Positions 18,481 through 28,378 of a stretch of 64,000 bases of DNA are shown here, in pieces (positions within the stretch are counted from its first letter, which is position 1; each line of letters opens with the position of its first letter). Below the pieces are notes generated by a model. The model saw only the letters and a list, made by a program, of their open reading frames with translations, searched no databases and was not told where the DNA came from. Made by a program: the position numbers and the translations under genes. Source of the DNA: Colwellia sp. MB3u-45 (GTDB lineage Bacteria; Pseudomonadota; Gammaproteobacteria; Enterobacterales; Alteromonadaceae); the NCBI RefSeq assembly GCF_014077005.1, contig NZ_JACGVC010000038.1, positions 62,001 to 126,000 of the forward strand, read 5' to 3'.

Positions 18481-20427
18481 TTATACCAAAGGTATGACTT
18501 GTGCTTTAATTTCGCTGTAGCGCATATACTGACAAACGCCAAAGTAACTTAATTGCCGCACTTTAGCGCGGGTAAATAACGGCACACTCATGCCAGACAA
18601 AAATCGACAAATAGTATCAGTAGACAAGATATTCGCTGATTCACCGACAGGAGACTTTAACGTTGAAAAATGCTGTTGCAACTGCTTAATACCGAGAGCA
18701 ATAGTGTCAACACTCACTGTTTGATGATTGCTTGAATAAGGTAATATTGCCACCTGCCCACGACAAACGGAACAATGCCCACAGTTTTTTGGTGCACGTT
18801 GATCATCAAAGTATTGCGAGAGCTGTTGAGTTAAACAATGTTCACTTTGAAAAAACGCGACCAGCTTAGTGATACGCTCGATTTCGGCTTGCTCTTTGTC
18901 AGAAAAGTAATGAAAAAGCGTATCGACCAAAGCATTATTTTCTAACGCCGCCATGTTGACACTAAAAACTTCTGTTGCCTTTTTCGTTTCCAACACAATA
19001 TGTTGCTGCTCTGCTAAATACTCAAGCGCTGCAACAATACGTTTTCTCGGCGCTTGATGACGCGCATACATAAGATCAAAGTCGGGCTCACCCCAAATTT
19101 TCTTCATTTTTGCGCAATTAAAAACTTGTGCTAAAAATTCGTTACGCTCGGCATTAAATGCGCTGATGATTTGCGTTTTTGGCGTAACAAATTTAAATTT
19201 AAAATCAGCAAAATAGCTAAATTTAGCGTCAATAACCCCAAGTAATTCTAACTGAACCAATAAGGTTTTTAATGGCAGCTGTTTAATATTACTGGCATTT
19301 GACAAGCTCAGCACTTGCAGTTCCCATTGGCCATCTTGCATTTCGTTACGTATGTTTTGCAACACATAGTCGATGCTTGAGCGCTCAGGCGTGTCAGCAT
19401 AAACAAAGTTTTCTACGGTATGAATACCATCAAGATTGGCCAGAGTAAAACAGGCGGCATTCGCTTTGTCTCGACCTGCCCGGCCAATTTCTTGACTATA
19501 GTTTTCAATAGATTTGGGTAAATCATAATGAATAACAAAACGGATATTGGCTTTATCTATCCCCATACCAAAGGCGATAGTTGCGACGATAATCGGGGTT
19601 TTTCCTTGCATAAAGTCTTGCTGAATTTGCTTGCGCACATCATCTTTAAAACCGGCATGGTAAGCCTTTGCCGCTATACCTTGTTGTTGCAGAAAGTCAG
19701 CCACTTTTTCAGCACTATGTTGCAAAGTAACATAAATAATACCGCAGCCTTGGTGCTGGCGAATTAAATCAACCAGTGTTTGGTTTTTCTCTCTTTCTGC
19801 GACCGGTAAAACAGATAGATCTAAGTTGCTGCGATAAAAACCTGTTTGCACTATATGCTCATCAGTAATAGCAAATTTATTAGCCATATCCTGCTTAACT
19901 TGTTTAGTGGCTGTGGCCGTAAGTAAAAGCACTAGGGGAATATTGAGCTCTTGTCGATAACGTGGCAATTTTAAATAATCAGGTCGAAAATTATGACCCC
20001 ATTCTGAAATACAATGTGCTTCGTCTACCACCAACATAGAAATAGCAATAGCTTCAATAAACTGACGAAAGCGCTCATTTTTAAAACGCTCAACTGATAC
20101 CATCAAAATTTTTATTTTACCCGAGCGAACGTCACGGGTAATTTGCTGACTCTCTTCAAATGATAATGTTGAATCGATACTGGCCGCGGCAATACCTTTT
20201 GTATGCAAAAATGCGAGTTGGTCTTTCATCAAGGCCAATAAGGGCGATACCACCAAGGTTAAATGCGGTAAATTTATTGCCGCTAATTGATAGCATAAAC
20301 TCTTACCAGCACCGGTAGGGAAAATGGCTAAGGAAGAGTCACCATTAAGTAACTGCGTTATCGTTTGCTCTTGCCCGGTTCTAAACTCATCAAACCCAAA
20401 GGTAGTTTTTAATGATTGCTGTAACAT
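18481..20427 (-). CDS. RecQ-family ATP-dependent DNA helicase
   Basis: 3'-5' superfamily 2 helicase, 648 aa. Motif 0 (FGFDEFRTGQEQTI), Walker A (FPTGAGKSLCYQ), DEAH box (VVDEAHCISEWGHNFRPDY), LLTATAT and motif VI (QEIGRAGRD) are all present. A zinc-binding set follows: a Cys in EHCLTQQ and then NCGHCSVC. The ends differ from E. coli RecQ: I see no HRDC domain, and the region between the helicase core and the zinc cysteines is long and divergent. It may be a RecQ paralogue rather than the RecQ orthologue. It is 37 bp downstream of the ridA-like gene in the same direction. Confidence 0.88.
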   Translation of the reverse strand: MLQQSLKTTFGFDEFRTGQEQTITQLLNGDSSLAIFPTGAGKSLCYQLAAINLPHLTLVVSPLLALMKDQLAFLHTKGIAAASIDSTLSFEESQQITRDVRSGKIKILMVSVERFKNERFRQFIEAIAISMLVVDEAHCISEWGHNFRPDYLKLPRYRQELNIPLVLLLTATATKQVKQDMANKFAITDEHIVQTGFYRSNLDLSVLPVAEREKNQTLVDLIRQHQGCGIIYVTLQHSAEKVADFLQQQGIAAKAYHAGFKDDVRKQIQQDFMQGKTPIIVATIAFGMGIDKANIRFVIHYDLPKSIENYSQEIGRAGRDKANAACFTLANLDGIHTVENFVYADTPERSSIDYVLQNIRNEMQDGQWELQVLSLSNASNIKQLPLKTLLVQLELLGVIDAKFSYFADFKFKFVTPKTQIISAFNAERNEFLAQVFNCAKMKKIWGEPDFDLMYARHQAPRKRIVAALEYLAEQQHIVLETKKATEVFSVNMAALENNALVDTLFHYFSDKEQAEIERITKLVAFFQSEHCLTQQLSQYFDDQRAPKNCGHCSVCRGQVAILPYSSNHQTVSVDTIALGIKQLQQHFSTLKSPVGESANILSTDTICRFLSGMSVPLFTRAKVRQLSYFGVCQYMRYSEIKAQVIPLV

Positions 20428-20464
20428 AATTTCCCTACTGCTTAAATATCTATTGTCTAGTCTA

Positions 20465-20815
20465 TTATATTAAAGCAGCAACAACACTTATTTCGACCAA
20501 AAGCACATCTCTTGCCATCGCCGCTTGCACGCAAGCACGAGCGGGTGCAAAACCTACTGGCACCCAAGCATCCCATACTGTGTTCATAGCAGCAAAATCA
20601 GTCATCGTTTTTAGGTATATTGTGGCTGATAACATATGCTGCTTTGAACTCCCTGCTTCTACTAATAAAGTCTCAACCTTATCTAGCATAGTTTGTGTTT
20701 GCTCGGTTATACTTTGCGTAGCGTCAGCGCAAACCTGACCACATAAATAAACTGTGCCATTGTGTTTCACTATGCGGCTCATGCGCGCTTTAGTCTCTAG
20801 TCTTTCAATTGTCAT
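20465..20815 (-). CDS. RidA/YjgF family protein
   Basis: Member of the Rid family, small trimeric proteins that, for RidA itself, hydrolyse reactive enamine/imine intermediates from PLP enzymes. The 116-aa protein shows the family pattern [11 protein letters not shown], then [16 protein letters not shown], then [15 protein letters not shown] and PARACVQA. The Arg of the PARACVQA motif, which binds substrate carboxylate in active Rid proteins, is present. It is more divergent than housekeeping RidA, so I assign no gene symbol. It lies just upstream of the RecQ-like gene. Confidence 0.88.
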   Translation of the reverse strand: MTIERLETKARMSRIVKHNGTVYLCGQVCADATQSITEQTQTMLDKVETLLVEAGSSKQHMLSATIYLKTMTDFAAMNTVWDAWVPVGFAPARACVQAAMARDVLLVEISVVAALI

Positions 20816-20893
20816 TATTCTCGCCTTGATATAGTTAAAATCGCTGCGCCTTCATATCCATGTAATCGCAGCATACCCTAACATCTAGTACAT

Positions 20894-20925
20894 AAAAAAC
20901 CCCAAGGTTTACACCTTAGGGTTTT
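20894..20925 (-). terminator. Terminator downstream of guaBA
   Basis: On the minus strand AAAACCCTAAGGT pairs with ACCTTGGGGTTTT with one mismatch and a short loop, followed by a T run. It lies about 137 bp after the guaA stop. Confidence 0.75.
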
Positions 20926-20978
20926 ATAATATTAATGAAAAAATAACTGAGGTCATCAACACAGGAAGAAGATTCAAA

Positions 20979-21039
20979 TTCAAGGCGAAAGCACCAAGCC
21001 TAGTTTAATCGCTGAGTACTGCTAACGCAGAGTTGAATG
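20979..21039 (+). repeat. Intergenic repeat, copy A (about 60 bp)
   Basis: Begins TTCAAGGCGAAAGCACC and runs through AGCCTAGTTTAATCGC to a closing TTGAA. It matches copy B between guaA and guaB over its whole length, with a shared AGCCTAGTTT core. It lies just downstream of guaA. Confidence 0.65.
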
Positions 21040-21061
21040 TTCTCACCCGCTTAAGGCTCAG

Positions 21062-22639
21062 TTACTCCCATTCAATAGTCGCGGGTGGTTTACCCGATAT
21101 ATCGTAAACTACGCGAGAAATACCATCCACTTCGTTGATAATACGGTTAGACACTAGGCCTAAGAACTCGTAGGGTAGATGTGACCAACGTGCGGTCATA
21201 AAATCGATAGTTTCTACACAACGTAGGCTAACTACCCAATCATATTTACGTGCATCGCCCATCACGCCAACTGAACGTACCGGTAAAAATACCGTGAAAG
21301 CTTGGCTGACTTTTTTATACAAGTCATGCTTGTGTAATTCTTCAATGAAAATGTGATCAGCACGACGTAATAAGTCAGCATATTCTTTTTTCACTTCACC
21401 TAAAATTCGCACACCTAAACCAGGTCCAGGAAATGGATGACGATAAAGCATGTCGTAAGGTAGTCCTAGCTCAAGGCCTATTTTACGCACTTCATCTTTG
21501 AATAATTCACGTAATGGCTCAACTAAGCCAAGTTTCATATGTTCAGGTAAGCCACCCACATTATGGTGCGACTTAATCACATGTGCTTTACCGGTTGCTG
21601 ACGCGGCTGACTCAATAACATCAGGGTAGATAGTACCTTGTGCTAACCATTTAGCATTACTGAGTTTATTGGCTTCTTCATCAAAAATTTCAACAAAAAC
21701 ATTACCAATAATTTTACGTTTTTTCTCAGGATCACTCTCGTCAGCCAAACGGTCTAAGAAGCGGTTTTCGGCATTAACATGAATGATATTCAAACCAAAA
21801 TGGTCGCCGAACATATCCATGACTTGTTGGCCTTCGTTTAAACGCAGTAAACCGTTATCAACAAAAACACAAGTTAACTTATCGCCAATTGCCTGATGTA
21901 ACAGCATGGCAACAACTGATGAGTCAACACCACCCGATAAGCCAAGTACGACTTCATCATCACCGACTTGCGCTTTCATTTTGGCAATCGCGTCTTCAAT
22001 AATTGACGCTGATGTCCAAAGCTTTTCACATTGACAAATATCAACAACGAAATGCTCAAGAATACGTAAACCTTGCTTGGTATGAGTCACTTCAGGGTGA
22101 AATTGCACCCCGTAAAATTGCTTCTCTTCATTGACCATACCTGCATATTTACAGCTAGGGGTTTGTGCAACCGTAACGAAGCCGGCAGGAATAGCTGATA
22201 CTTTATCACCATGGCTCATCCAGACATCTAACAAGGCATTACCGTTTTCACTGACATGGTCTTCAATGGCATTAAAGAGTGCAGATTTAGTAATAACTTC
22301 AACCGCGGCATAACCGAATTCTTTCTGCTCAGAGCTTTCAACGCTGCCGCCTAATTGCTCAGCCATGGTTTGCATACCATAGCAAATACCTAAAACAGGT
22401 ACACCGGCATTAAACACATACTCTGGCGCACGTGGTGAATTATGCTCAGTGACTGACTCAGGTCCACCAGCTAAAATAATACCGGTTGGATTAAAAGCTT
22501 TAAGTTGTTCTTCTGTAACATCCCAAGCCCATAATTCACAATAAACCCCAATTTCACGCACACGACGAGCGATGAGTTGGGTGTACTGTGAACCGAAGTC
22601 TAATATGAGTATGCGGTGATCATGAATGTCTTTACTCAT
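21062..22639 (-). CDS. guaA: GMP synthase (glutamine-hydrolysing)
   Basis: Converts XMP to GMP using ATP and glutamine. The 525-aa protein has an N-terminal class I glutamine amidotransferase domain with nucleophile C86 in GICYGMQ and the HPE motif in VQFHPEVTH. The ATP pyrophosphatase domain carries the PP-loop [10 protein letters not shown] near residue 235, and the C-terminal dimerisation domain ends in the conserved PPATIEWE. It lies downstream of guaB as a guaB-guaA operon. The 242-bp gap between them holds an intergenic repeat. Confidence 0.98.
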   Translation of the reverse strand: MSKDIHDHRILILDFGSQYTQLIARRVREIGVYCELWAWDVTEEQLKAFNPTGIILAGGPESVTEHNSPRAPEYVFNAGVPVLGICYGMQTMAEQLGGSVESSEQKEFGYAAVEVITKSALFNAIEDHVSENGNALLDVWMSHGDKVSAIPAGFVTVAQTPSCKYAGMVNEEKQFYGVQFHPEVTHTKQGLRILEHFVVDICQCEKLWTSASIIEDAIAKMKAQVGDDEVVLGLSGGVDSSVVAMLLHQAIGDKLTCVFVDNGLLRLNEGQQVMDMFGDHFGLNIIHVNAENRFLDRLADESDPEKKRKIIGNVFVEIFDEEANKLSNAKWLAQGTIYPDVIESAASATGKAHVIKSHHNVGGLPEHMKLGLVEPLRELFKDEVRKIGLELGLPYDMLYRHPFPGPGLGVRILGEVKKEYADLLRRADHIFIEELHKHDLYKKVSQAFTVFLPVRSVGVMGDARKYDWVVSLRCVETIDFMTARWSHLPYEFLGLVSNRIINEVDGISRVVYDISGKPPATIEWE

Positions 22640-22802
22640 GTTGTTTTCCTACTTTTATTTTTAAATGTATAAAATGAACAGGCTGAGCGTTCGCTCTATT
22701 TGAGTTACTGCTCAGCCTATTTGAATTGTTGTCGATGAGGTATTCGCCTGCATCAGTTTTTCTACTTTCTATCGCTATTCAATTGATAAAATTGCCGTCC
22801 AG

Positions 22803-22860
22803 TTCAAGGTGCTAGCGCGGAGCCTAGTTTCCTAAGTGAGCACTTACAACGCCGAGGTTG
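22803..22860 (+). repeat. Intergenic repeat, copy B (about 58 bp), between guaB and guaA
   Basis: Begins TTCAAGGTGCTAGCGCGG, shares AGCCTAGTTT with copy A and continues with related TGAGCACT and AACGCC segments. It is probably transcribed within the guaBA mRNA. Confidence 0.65.
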
Positions 22861-22881
22861 GCCGACAATAATTCAATAGCG

Positions 22882-24354
22882 CTAACCCATACGGTAGTTT
22901 GGTGCTTCTTTCGTGATAGCTACATCATGCACATGCGACTCGCCCATACCAGCAGAAGTAATCTTCATAAATTCAGGCTTAGTGCGCATTATTTCAATTG
23001 TCGCTGAGCCAGTTAAGCCCATTGATGAACGTAAACCGCCCATTTGTTGGTGAATAATAGCGGCAACAGGACCTTTATAAGCAACACGGCCTTCAATTCC
23101 TTCTGGTACGAGTTTGTCGGCTTCACCGTCAGATTTTTGGAAATAACGGTCACTTGAGCCTTCTTTTTGGCTCATGGCGCCTAAAGAGCCCATGCCGCGA
23201 TATGACTTGTAGTAACGTCCTTGATAAAGCTCTACTTCACCTGGCGCTTCTTCTGTGCCTGCCAACATGCTGCCGACCATCACACAATGCGCGCCGGCCA
23301 CTAGTGCCTTAGCAATATCACCAGAAAAACGAATTCCCCCATCGGCGATAACGGGAATACCCGTACCTTTTAAGGCTTCAACCGCATTAGAAATAGCGGT
23401 CAATTGTGGTACACCAACACCGGTAACGATACGGGTAGTACAAATAGAACCTGGGCCTATGCCAACTTTTACCGCATCCACTCCAACATCAGCTAATGCT
23501 CTAGCGCCAGCGCCAGTAGCAACATTTCCGGCAATAATTTGTAAATCAGGATATCTGCCACGTGTTTCAGCAACACGGTCAAGCACACCTTGTGAGTGAC
23601 CGTGAGAGGTATCAATCAATAATACATCGACTCCAGCAGCAACAAGCGCATCTATACGCTCATCGGTACCCGCACCAACACCAACAGCAGCACCAACGCG
23701 TAAGCGGCCTAATTCATCTTTACAAGCGTTAGGCTTATTTTCAGCTTTTTGGTAATCTTTAACTGTGATCAAACCTTTTAGTGTGAAGGCGTCATCAACC
23801 ATAAGGATTTTTTCGATGCGATGTTCGTGCATTAAACTTAAAATGACTTCACGTGACGCACCTTCTTTGACGGTCACTAATTTGTCTTTTTTAGTCATCA
23901 ATGCTGAAACCGGTTTTGTTAAGTCTGTTTCAAAACGTAAGTCGCGACCGGTAATAATACCAATCAACTTATTTTTTTCATCAACAACAGGAAAACCAGA
24001 AAAACCAAGTTCATCAGCTAGGCGCATAGTGTCTTCGATACTTGCACTTGGGTTGACTGTGACGGGATCTGAAACAATACCACTTTCATATTTCTTAACT
24101 TGAGAAACATTTTTGGCCTGTTCAGCTATGGTCATATTTTTATGGATAAACCCGATGCCACCTTCTTGTGCTAAGGTAATGGCTAAACGCGCTTCGGTCA
24201 CTGTGTCCATCGACGCAGAGATCATAGGTACATTTAAATTTATCTTTCGAGTTAATTTAGTTTTTAAATCGGCAGTATGGGGCAGTACCGTAGAATGGGC
24301 AGGTACCAGTAAAACATCGTCAAAGGTTAACGCTTCTTGAGCAATTCTTAGCAT
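22882..24354 (-). CDS. guaB: IMP dehydrogenase
   Basis: Oxidises IMP to XMP with NAD, the first step specific to guanine nucleotide synthesis. The 490-aa TIM-barrel protein has two CBS domains inserted at about residues 93-205, which bind adenine nucleotides in the family. The catalytic Cys lies in [19 protein letters not shown] (near residue 305), and the mobile flap region has [10 protein letters not shown]. The C-terminal motif ending in NYRMG is intact. It is transcribed before guaA and divergent from xseA. Confidence 0.98.
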   Translation of the reverse strand: MLRIAQEALTFDDVLLVPAHSTVLPHTADLKTKLTRKINLNVPMISASMDTVTEARLAITLAQEGGIGFIHKNMTIAEQAKNVSQVKKYESGIVSDPVTVNPSASIEDTMRLADELGFSGFPVVDEKNKLIGIITGRDLRFETDLTKPVSALMTKKDKLVTVKEGASREVILSLMHEHRIEKILMVDDAFTLKGLITVKDYQKAENKPNACKDELGRLRVGAAVGVGAGTDERIDALVAAGVDVLLIDTSHGHSQGVLDRVAETRGRYPDLQIIAGNVATGAGARALADVGVDAVKVGIGPGSICTTRIVTGVGVPQLTAISNAVEALKGTGIPVIADGGIRFSGDIAKALVAGAHCVMVGSMLAGTEEAPGEVELYQGRYYKSYRGMGSLGAMSQKEGSSDRYFQKSDGEADKLVPEGIEGRVAYKGPVAAIIHQQMGGLRSSMGLTGSATIEIMRTKPEFMKITSAGMGESHVHDVAITKEAPNYRMG

Positions 24355-24544
24355 CGCAACATCTCTCTAAAGTGAGTGGTTAGGGAGGAAATATTGCGGC
24401 AGAATTTTAACCGCTTTCCCTACTAAGGTAAACTTAAAATTGCAATTAATCGAAAATAAACTGCCGATGCTGGTCTAAACAAATATATAATACTGGGCAA
24501 TTACCCAATTATTACCTCTTAACAACAGAAAAAGTAAAGTATTT

Positions 24545-25882
24545 ATGGCTCAACAGCACATTCTACAAGTAAGTGAACTCACCAAAAAAGTACGTTTTAT
24601 CTTAGAAAGTGAGTTAAATACCGTCTGGTTATGTGGCGAAATATCGAATTTTATTGCCGCAAGCTCTGGCCATTGGTATTTATCCTTAAAAGATCAAAAA
24701 TCGCAAGTTCGCTGTGCCATGTTCAAAGGCAATAATCGTCGGGTGAGAATACAGCCACAAAATGGTCAACAAGTATTAGTACGCGCTAAAGTTTCCTTGT
24801 ATGAACCACGAGGCGATTTCCAGTTGATTATTGAACAAATGGAGTCAGCGGGTGATGGACTGTTAAGACAGCAATATCAATTATTAAAAGACAAACTGCA
24901 CGGTGAAGGTTTATTCGAACTGCACCACAAACAAGCCATCCCTAAGTCAATTCAAACGGTTGGTATTGTCACCTCTCCTACAGGTGCTGCGGTCAAAGAT
25001 ATCATCACAGTATTAAAGCGCAGAAATCCATTAATAAAGGTGATTATTTACCCAGTGTTAGTACAAGGTCAGCAGGCTAAATATGAGATTGCCCAAGCGA
25101 TTAACTTGGCTAACGAGCGTAATGAAGTTGACGTTTTATTAATTGGTCGTGGCGGTGGTTCGCTGGAAGATTTATGGGCCTTTAATGAAGAAATAGTCGC
25201 TCGCGCCATTTTCCAGTCAAGCTTGCCAACCATCAGTGCTGTTGGACATGAAATTGATACAAGCTTAGCTGACTATGTTGCCGACCTAAGAGCCCCAACA
25301 CCGTCTGCAGCAGCGGAAATAGTGTCTGCTGATGTTGACGAGCGTATTAATAAAGTGGCTGAATTACTCAGTCGTGCACAGCTAGCGCTTAAGCAACAAC
25401 TCAAACGCTCAAGTCATTCGCTAACCAATTTAAATCATAGGTTAGCCCAAGTGCATCCCGAGCAACAACTACAAAATAAACAGCAAAAGTCAGATGAACT
25501 GAGTATGCGTTTGCAAGGGCTAATTACCCGAGCAATAAACCAACTTAAGCATAAGCCTCAATACCTTGAACAACGACTACTCAATGCCTCACCATTAACC
25601 CACATAAAACAAAATCGGCAACAGGCGGCTCAACTCAACACAAAACTTATTGGCGCACAGCAGCGCTTATTAATAGCCAAGCGAGCAAGTTTTGCCCATC
25701 AATGCGAACAACTTCATATGGTAAGTCCATTAGCAACAATTGCTCGTGGTTACAGTATAACTCGTGATGAACAGGGACAAATGATTAAGAGTACCAAAGA
25801 TATAAATATCGCTGATACCATTAAAGTAGAAATTTCAGATGGTGTAATAGACGCTAAGGTGATAGCGGTGCAAGTCAATTAA
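24545..25882 (+). CDS. xseA: Exodeoxyribonuclease VII large subunit
   Basis: Catalytic subunit of ExoVII, which degrades single-stranded DNA in both directions together with XseB. The 445-aa product has an N-terminal OB-fold (VSELTKKVRFILESEL, then VWLCGEISNF). The catalytic region has GIVTSPTGAAVKDI and GRGGGSLEDLWAFNEE, with AVGHEIDTSLADYVADLRAPTPSAAAE following, read in parts. A long C-terminal coiled coil is evident from Gln/Leu-rich heptads at about 275-390. It diverges from guaB, the common xseA-guaB arrangement. XseB is not in the window. Confidence 0.96.
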   Translation: MAQQHILQVSELTKKVRFILESELNTVWLCGEISNFIAASSGHWYLSLKDQKSQVRCAMFKGNNRRVRIQPQNGQQVLVRAKVSLYEPRGDFQLIIEQMESAGDGLLRQQYQLLKDKLHGEGLFELHHKQAIPKSIQTVGIVTSPTGAAVKDIITVLKRRNPLIKVIIYPVLVQGQQAKYEIAQAINLANERNEVDVLLIGRGGGSLEDLWAFNEEIVARAIFQSSLPTISAVGHEIDTSLADYVADLRAPTPSAAAEIVSADVDERINKVAELLSRAQLALKQQLKRSSHSLTNLNHRLAQVHPEQQLQNKQQKSDELSMRLQGLITRAINQLKHKPQYLEQRLLNASPLTHIKQNRQQAAQLNTKLIGAQQRLLIAKRASFAHQCEQLHMVSPLATIARGYSITRDEQGQMIKSTKDINIADTIKVEISDGVIDAKVIAVQVN

Positions 25883-25891
25883 TACAGTAAA

Positions 25892-26575
25892 TTAATGCGG
25901 TAAAATAACTGCCTGTTGTAGCAGTTTGTTCACTTCAACTTTACTTGAATCATCAAATTTAACCCCAAGCATGACACCATCAACTTGGGTTTTGGTGTTA
26001 CAAATCTCAGCATTTAGTTTCAAGTTTTTTAAGTCTTGGAAAGCTTCAATAATGATTTCCACGGGTTTATCTTCAGTTAAGATAAGTTTCTCGCCATTAG
26101 TAATCATAATCTGACAGCCAGACACTGAAATATCAGATATTACTGAGGCCCAATAGTCACCTTTCACCTTAACTTTCGCTTTGATATAAGTCTCAATACG
26201 CATTGATGAGCGTAGGTTTTGTAAGAGGACTTCACGTGGAAAATCAAGCACAATAATACGTGATGGAATTTGAATCGTTTGCCTAATATTAGAAATAAAG
26301 GCAACTACAGCACCTTCATGACCTTCAATTAACCCGCGCACGGTTACGCCTATACCTTGGGTTACGTATTGTGCAAAACTGCCCAACTTTGAACTGTCAG
26401 GGTATTGTACTAAAACGTATTTTTTTGGCATGTAGCCAATAAAAACTGAACGAAACTTACCACGTTGACCGGATGGAGTTGTCATATCTAATGTGACAAT
26501 CGCGCCTGGATTTAACAAGGCTAAATTGCGACTTAATCGCCCAATCACTGGTACTTTTATAGGATTATCAGGCAT
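25892..26575 (-). CDS. PilZ-domain protein with YcgR-like N-terminal domain
   Basis: Probable cyclic-di-GMP effector, 227 aa. The N-terminal half (about 1-110) resembles the YcgR N-domain, with GAIVTLDM and GKFRSVFIGY. The C-terminal PilZ domain begins with LRSSMRIET, giving the Arg-rich motif, and contains DISVSG, matching the (D/N)xSxxG signature. No membrane segment is present. It converges with xseA, nine bases apart, and is separated from der by a terminator. YcgR-type proteins slow flagellar rotation in enterobacteria. That role here is inference; other PilZ roles are possible. Confidence 0.85.
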   Translation of the reverse strand: MPDNPIKVPVIGRLSRNLALLNPGAIVTLDMTTPSGQRGKFRSVFIGYMPKKYVLVQYPDSSKLGSFAQYVTQGIGVTVRGLIEGHEGAVVAFISNIRQTIQIPSRIIVLDFPREVLLQNLRSSMRIETYIKAKVKVKGDYWASVISDISVSGCQIMITNGEKLILTEDKPVEIIIEAFQDLKNLKLNAEICNTKTQVDGVMLGVKFDDSSKVEVNKLLQQAVILPH

Positions 26576-26706
26576 AAATTTCCAACAACATTTAATTTAA
26601 ATGAGACAAAAAAAATAATAAAACAAGTTAGTCGACAATTTCACAGTAGCGGAATATCATCATGAAATCAATATGGTTTTTAGCTATTTTAACTATATTT
26701 TGTCAT

Positions 26707-26736
26707 AAAAAAGCTGATGTTATCATCAGCTTTTTT
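26707..26736 (-). terminator. Terminator after der
   Basis: Stem GCTGATG/CATCAGC with a 4-base loop, flanked by A6 and T6 runs, so it may work in both directions. It lies 15 bp beyond the der stop. Confidence 0.9.
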
Positions 26737-26750
26737 ATCAAAATAGCCAC

Positions 26751-28226
26751 TTAGTCTTTCTTATAACCTTGAGTTAGACGTGCCATTTTCTTTTGCTCGG
26801 TGTAGTTGAGCTTTTTCTTACCAGCAAACGGGTTAGAGGTTTCTCTAAACTCAATTCTTATTGGCGTACCCATAATTTTTAATGATTTACGGTAATAATT
26901 CATTAAATAACGCTTGTAAGAAAGTGGTAGATTTTTCGCTAGATTGCCATGAATAACGATAATAGGTGGATTGTAACCACCGGCATGAGCATATTTTAGT
27001 TTTATACGACGACCTTGATGCATAGGTGGCTGATGATCAAACACCGCCATGTCTAAAATTTTGGTGACCATAGAAGTAGAAATACGCTTAGTCGCTGAAA
27101 CAAAAGCTTCTTCTACCGACTCGTATAAATGACCCACACCTGTGCCGTGCAAGGCTGATATAAAATGAATACGAGCGAAATCGATAAAACCTAAACGACG
27201 ATCTAATTCAGATTTAATACGATCTTTAACATGATCATCTAAACCATCCCATTTATTTACCGCTAAGACTAAAGAGCGACCCGCTTCTAAAATAAAGCCC
27301 AGTAAGCTTAAATCTTGATCGCTGATGCCTTCTTGAGCATCAATGATTAATAAACATACGTTAGCATCTTCTATTGCACGCAGAGTTTTAATCACAGAAA
27401 ACTTCTCTACGATATCAGTAACATTTTTACGGCGACGAATACCTGCCGTATCGATTAAGGTGTAAGGGCGACCATTATGTTCCATTGGAATATAAACGCT
27501 ATCACGTGTGGTACCTGGCATATCAAATACCACCACCCTGTCTTCACCTAAAATGCGGTTCGTTAACGTCGATTTACCGACGTTAGGCTTACCAATAATC
27601 GCTAACTTGATGGTGTCAGTTTCTTCTGGTGCTTCGTCAATATTTTTTTTATCTAGCGCTTCATGATCTATGTTTTCATCAAAGTCACCGTCAAATTCAT
27701 CATTTTCTAGTACTTTGGGTTTACCAAGTTCGGCAATATGAGGCGTTAGCGCTAAGGTTAATAGTTGCGTCACACCACGACCATGTGCGGCGGCAATTTG
27801 ATGTACTACACCACCCAAGCCAAGAGAATAAAAGTCGGCCACAGCAGAGTCGGCATCTATACCATCAACTTTGTTGGCAACTAAAAATACTTTTTTATCT
27901 TGCTTACGTAAATGGCTAGCAATGCCTTGATCAGCAGACGTTAAACCTACTCTTGCATCAACCATAAATAGCACGGCATCTGCTTCGTCAATGGCAATCA
28001 GCGACTGCTCGGCCATTAAGGCATCAATACCTTTTTCGTTACCTTCAATACCACCGGTATCAATAACAATAAAAGGGTGCTCTTCAACTTCCGCTTTTCC
28101 GTATTGACGATCACGGGTTAACCCTGGATAGTCGGCAACTAAAGCGTCTCGACTGCGCGTTAATCTATTAAATAATGTTGATTTACCGACATTAGGTCGG
28201 CCAACAAGTGCTACTACAGGAAGCAT
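26751..28226 (-). CDS. der: Ribosome biogenesis GTPase Der (EngA)
   Basis: Essential GTPase with two tandem G domains that acts in 50S subunit assembly. From the ATG at 28224-28226 the protein has 491 residues. Both P-loops are visible ([10 protein letters not shown] near the start, [10 protein letters not shown] in the second domain), with DTGGIEG and DTAGIRR switch motifs and NKVD/NKWD specificity motifs. A C-terminal KH-like domain ends with the basic tail. A longer frame reaches a TTG at 28265, but the GAGGTG site and family alignment favour the ATG. bamB lies upstream. Confidence 0.97.
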   Translation of the reverse strand: MLPVVALVGRPNVGKSTLFNRLTRSRDALVADYPGLTRDRQYGKAEVEEHPFIVIDTGGIEGNEKGIDALMAEQSLIAIDEADAVLFMVDARVGLTSADQGIASHLRKQDKKVFLVANKVDGIDADSAVADFYSLGLGGVVHQIAAAHGRGVTQLLTLALTPHIAELGKPKVLENDEFDGDFDENIDHEALDKKNIDEAPEETDTIKLAIIGKPNVGKSTLTNRILGEDRVVVFDMPGTTRDSVYIPMEHNGRPYTLIDTAGIRRRKNVTDIVEKFSVIKTLRAIEDANVCLLIIDAQEGISDQDLSLLGFILEAGRSLVLAVNKWDGLDDHVKDRIKSELDRRLGFIDFARIHFISALHGTGVGHLYESVEEAFVSATKRISTSMVTKILDMAVFDHQPPMHQGRRIKLKYAHAGGYNPPIIVIHGNLAKNLPLSYKRYLMNYYRKSLKIMGTPIRIEFRETSNPFAGKKKLNYTEQKKMARLTQGYKKD

Positions 28227-28291
28227 GTTCACCTCAAATCTCTCTTTAAACTCAATATAACTCAATCATTATATCAGTATTATTAATAAAC

Positions 28292-28324
28292 AACGGCTCC
28301 AGTGCTGTTTGCATTGGAGCCGTT
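28292..28324 (-). terminator. Terminator between bamB and der
   Basis: A 14-bp stem (AACGGCTCCAGTGC with GCATTGGAGCCGTT, including G-T pairs) and a 5-base loop, followed on the minus strand by a T-rich but not uniform tail. It suggests der also has its own promoter. Confidence 0.75.
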
Positions 28325-28378
28325 TATAATTTTAGTTTTTTATTCAACTAGTTAATAACTATTAATTAGTTGAATAAC

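Noticed and set aside
26662-26754. Thirty-residue plus-strand ORF beginning MKSIWFLAILTIF
   Set aside because: A signal-like start, but it reads straight through the der terminator stem-loop and overlaps the der stop; most likely chance.
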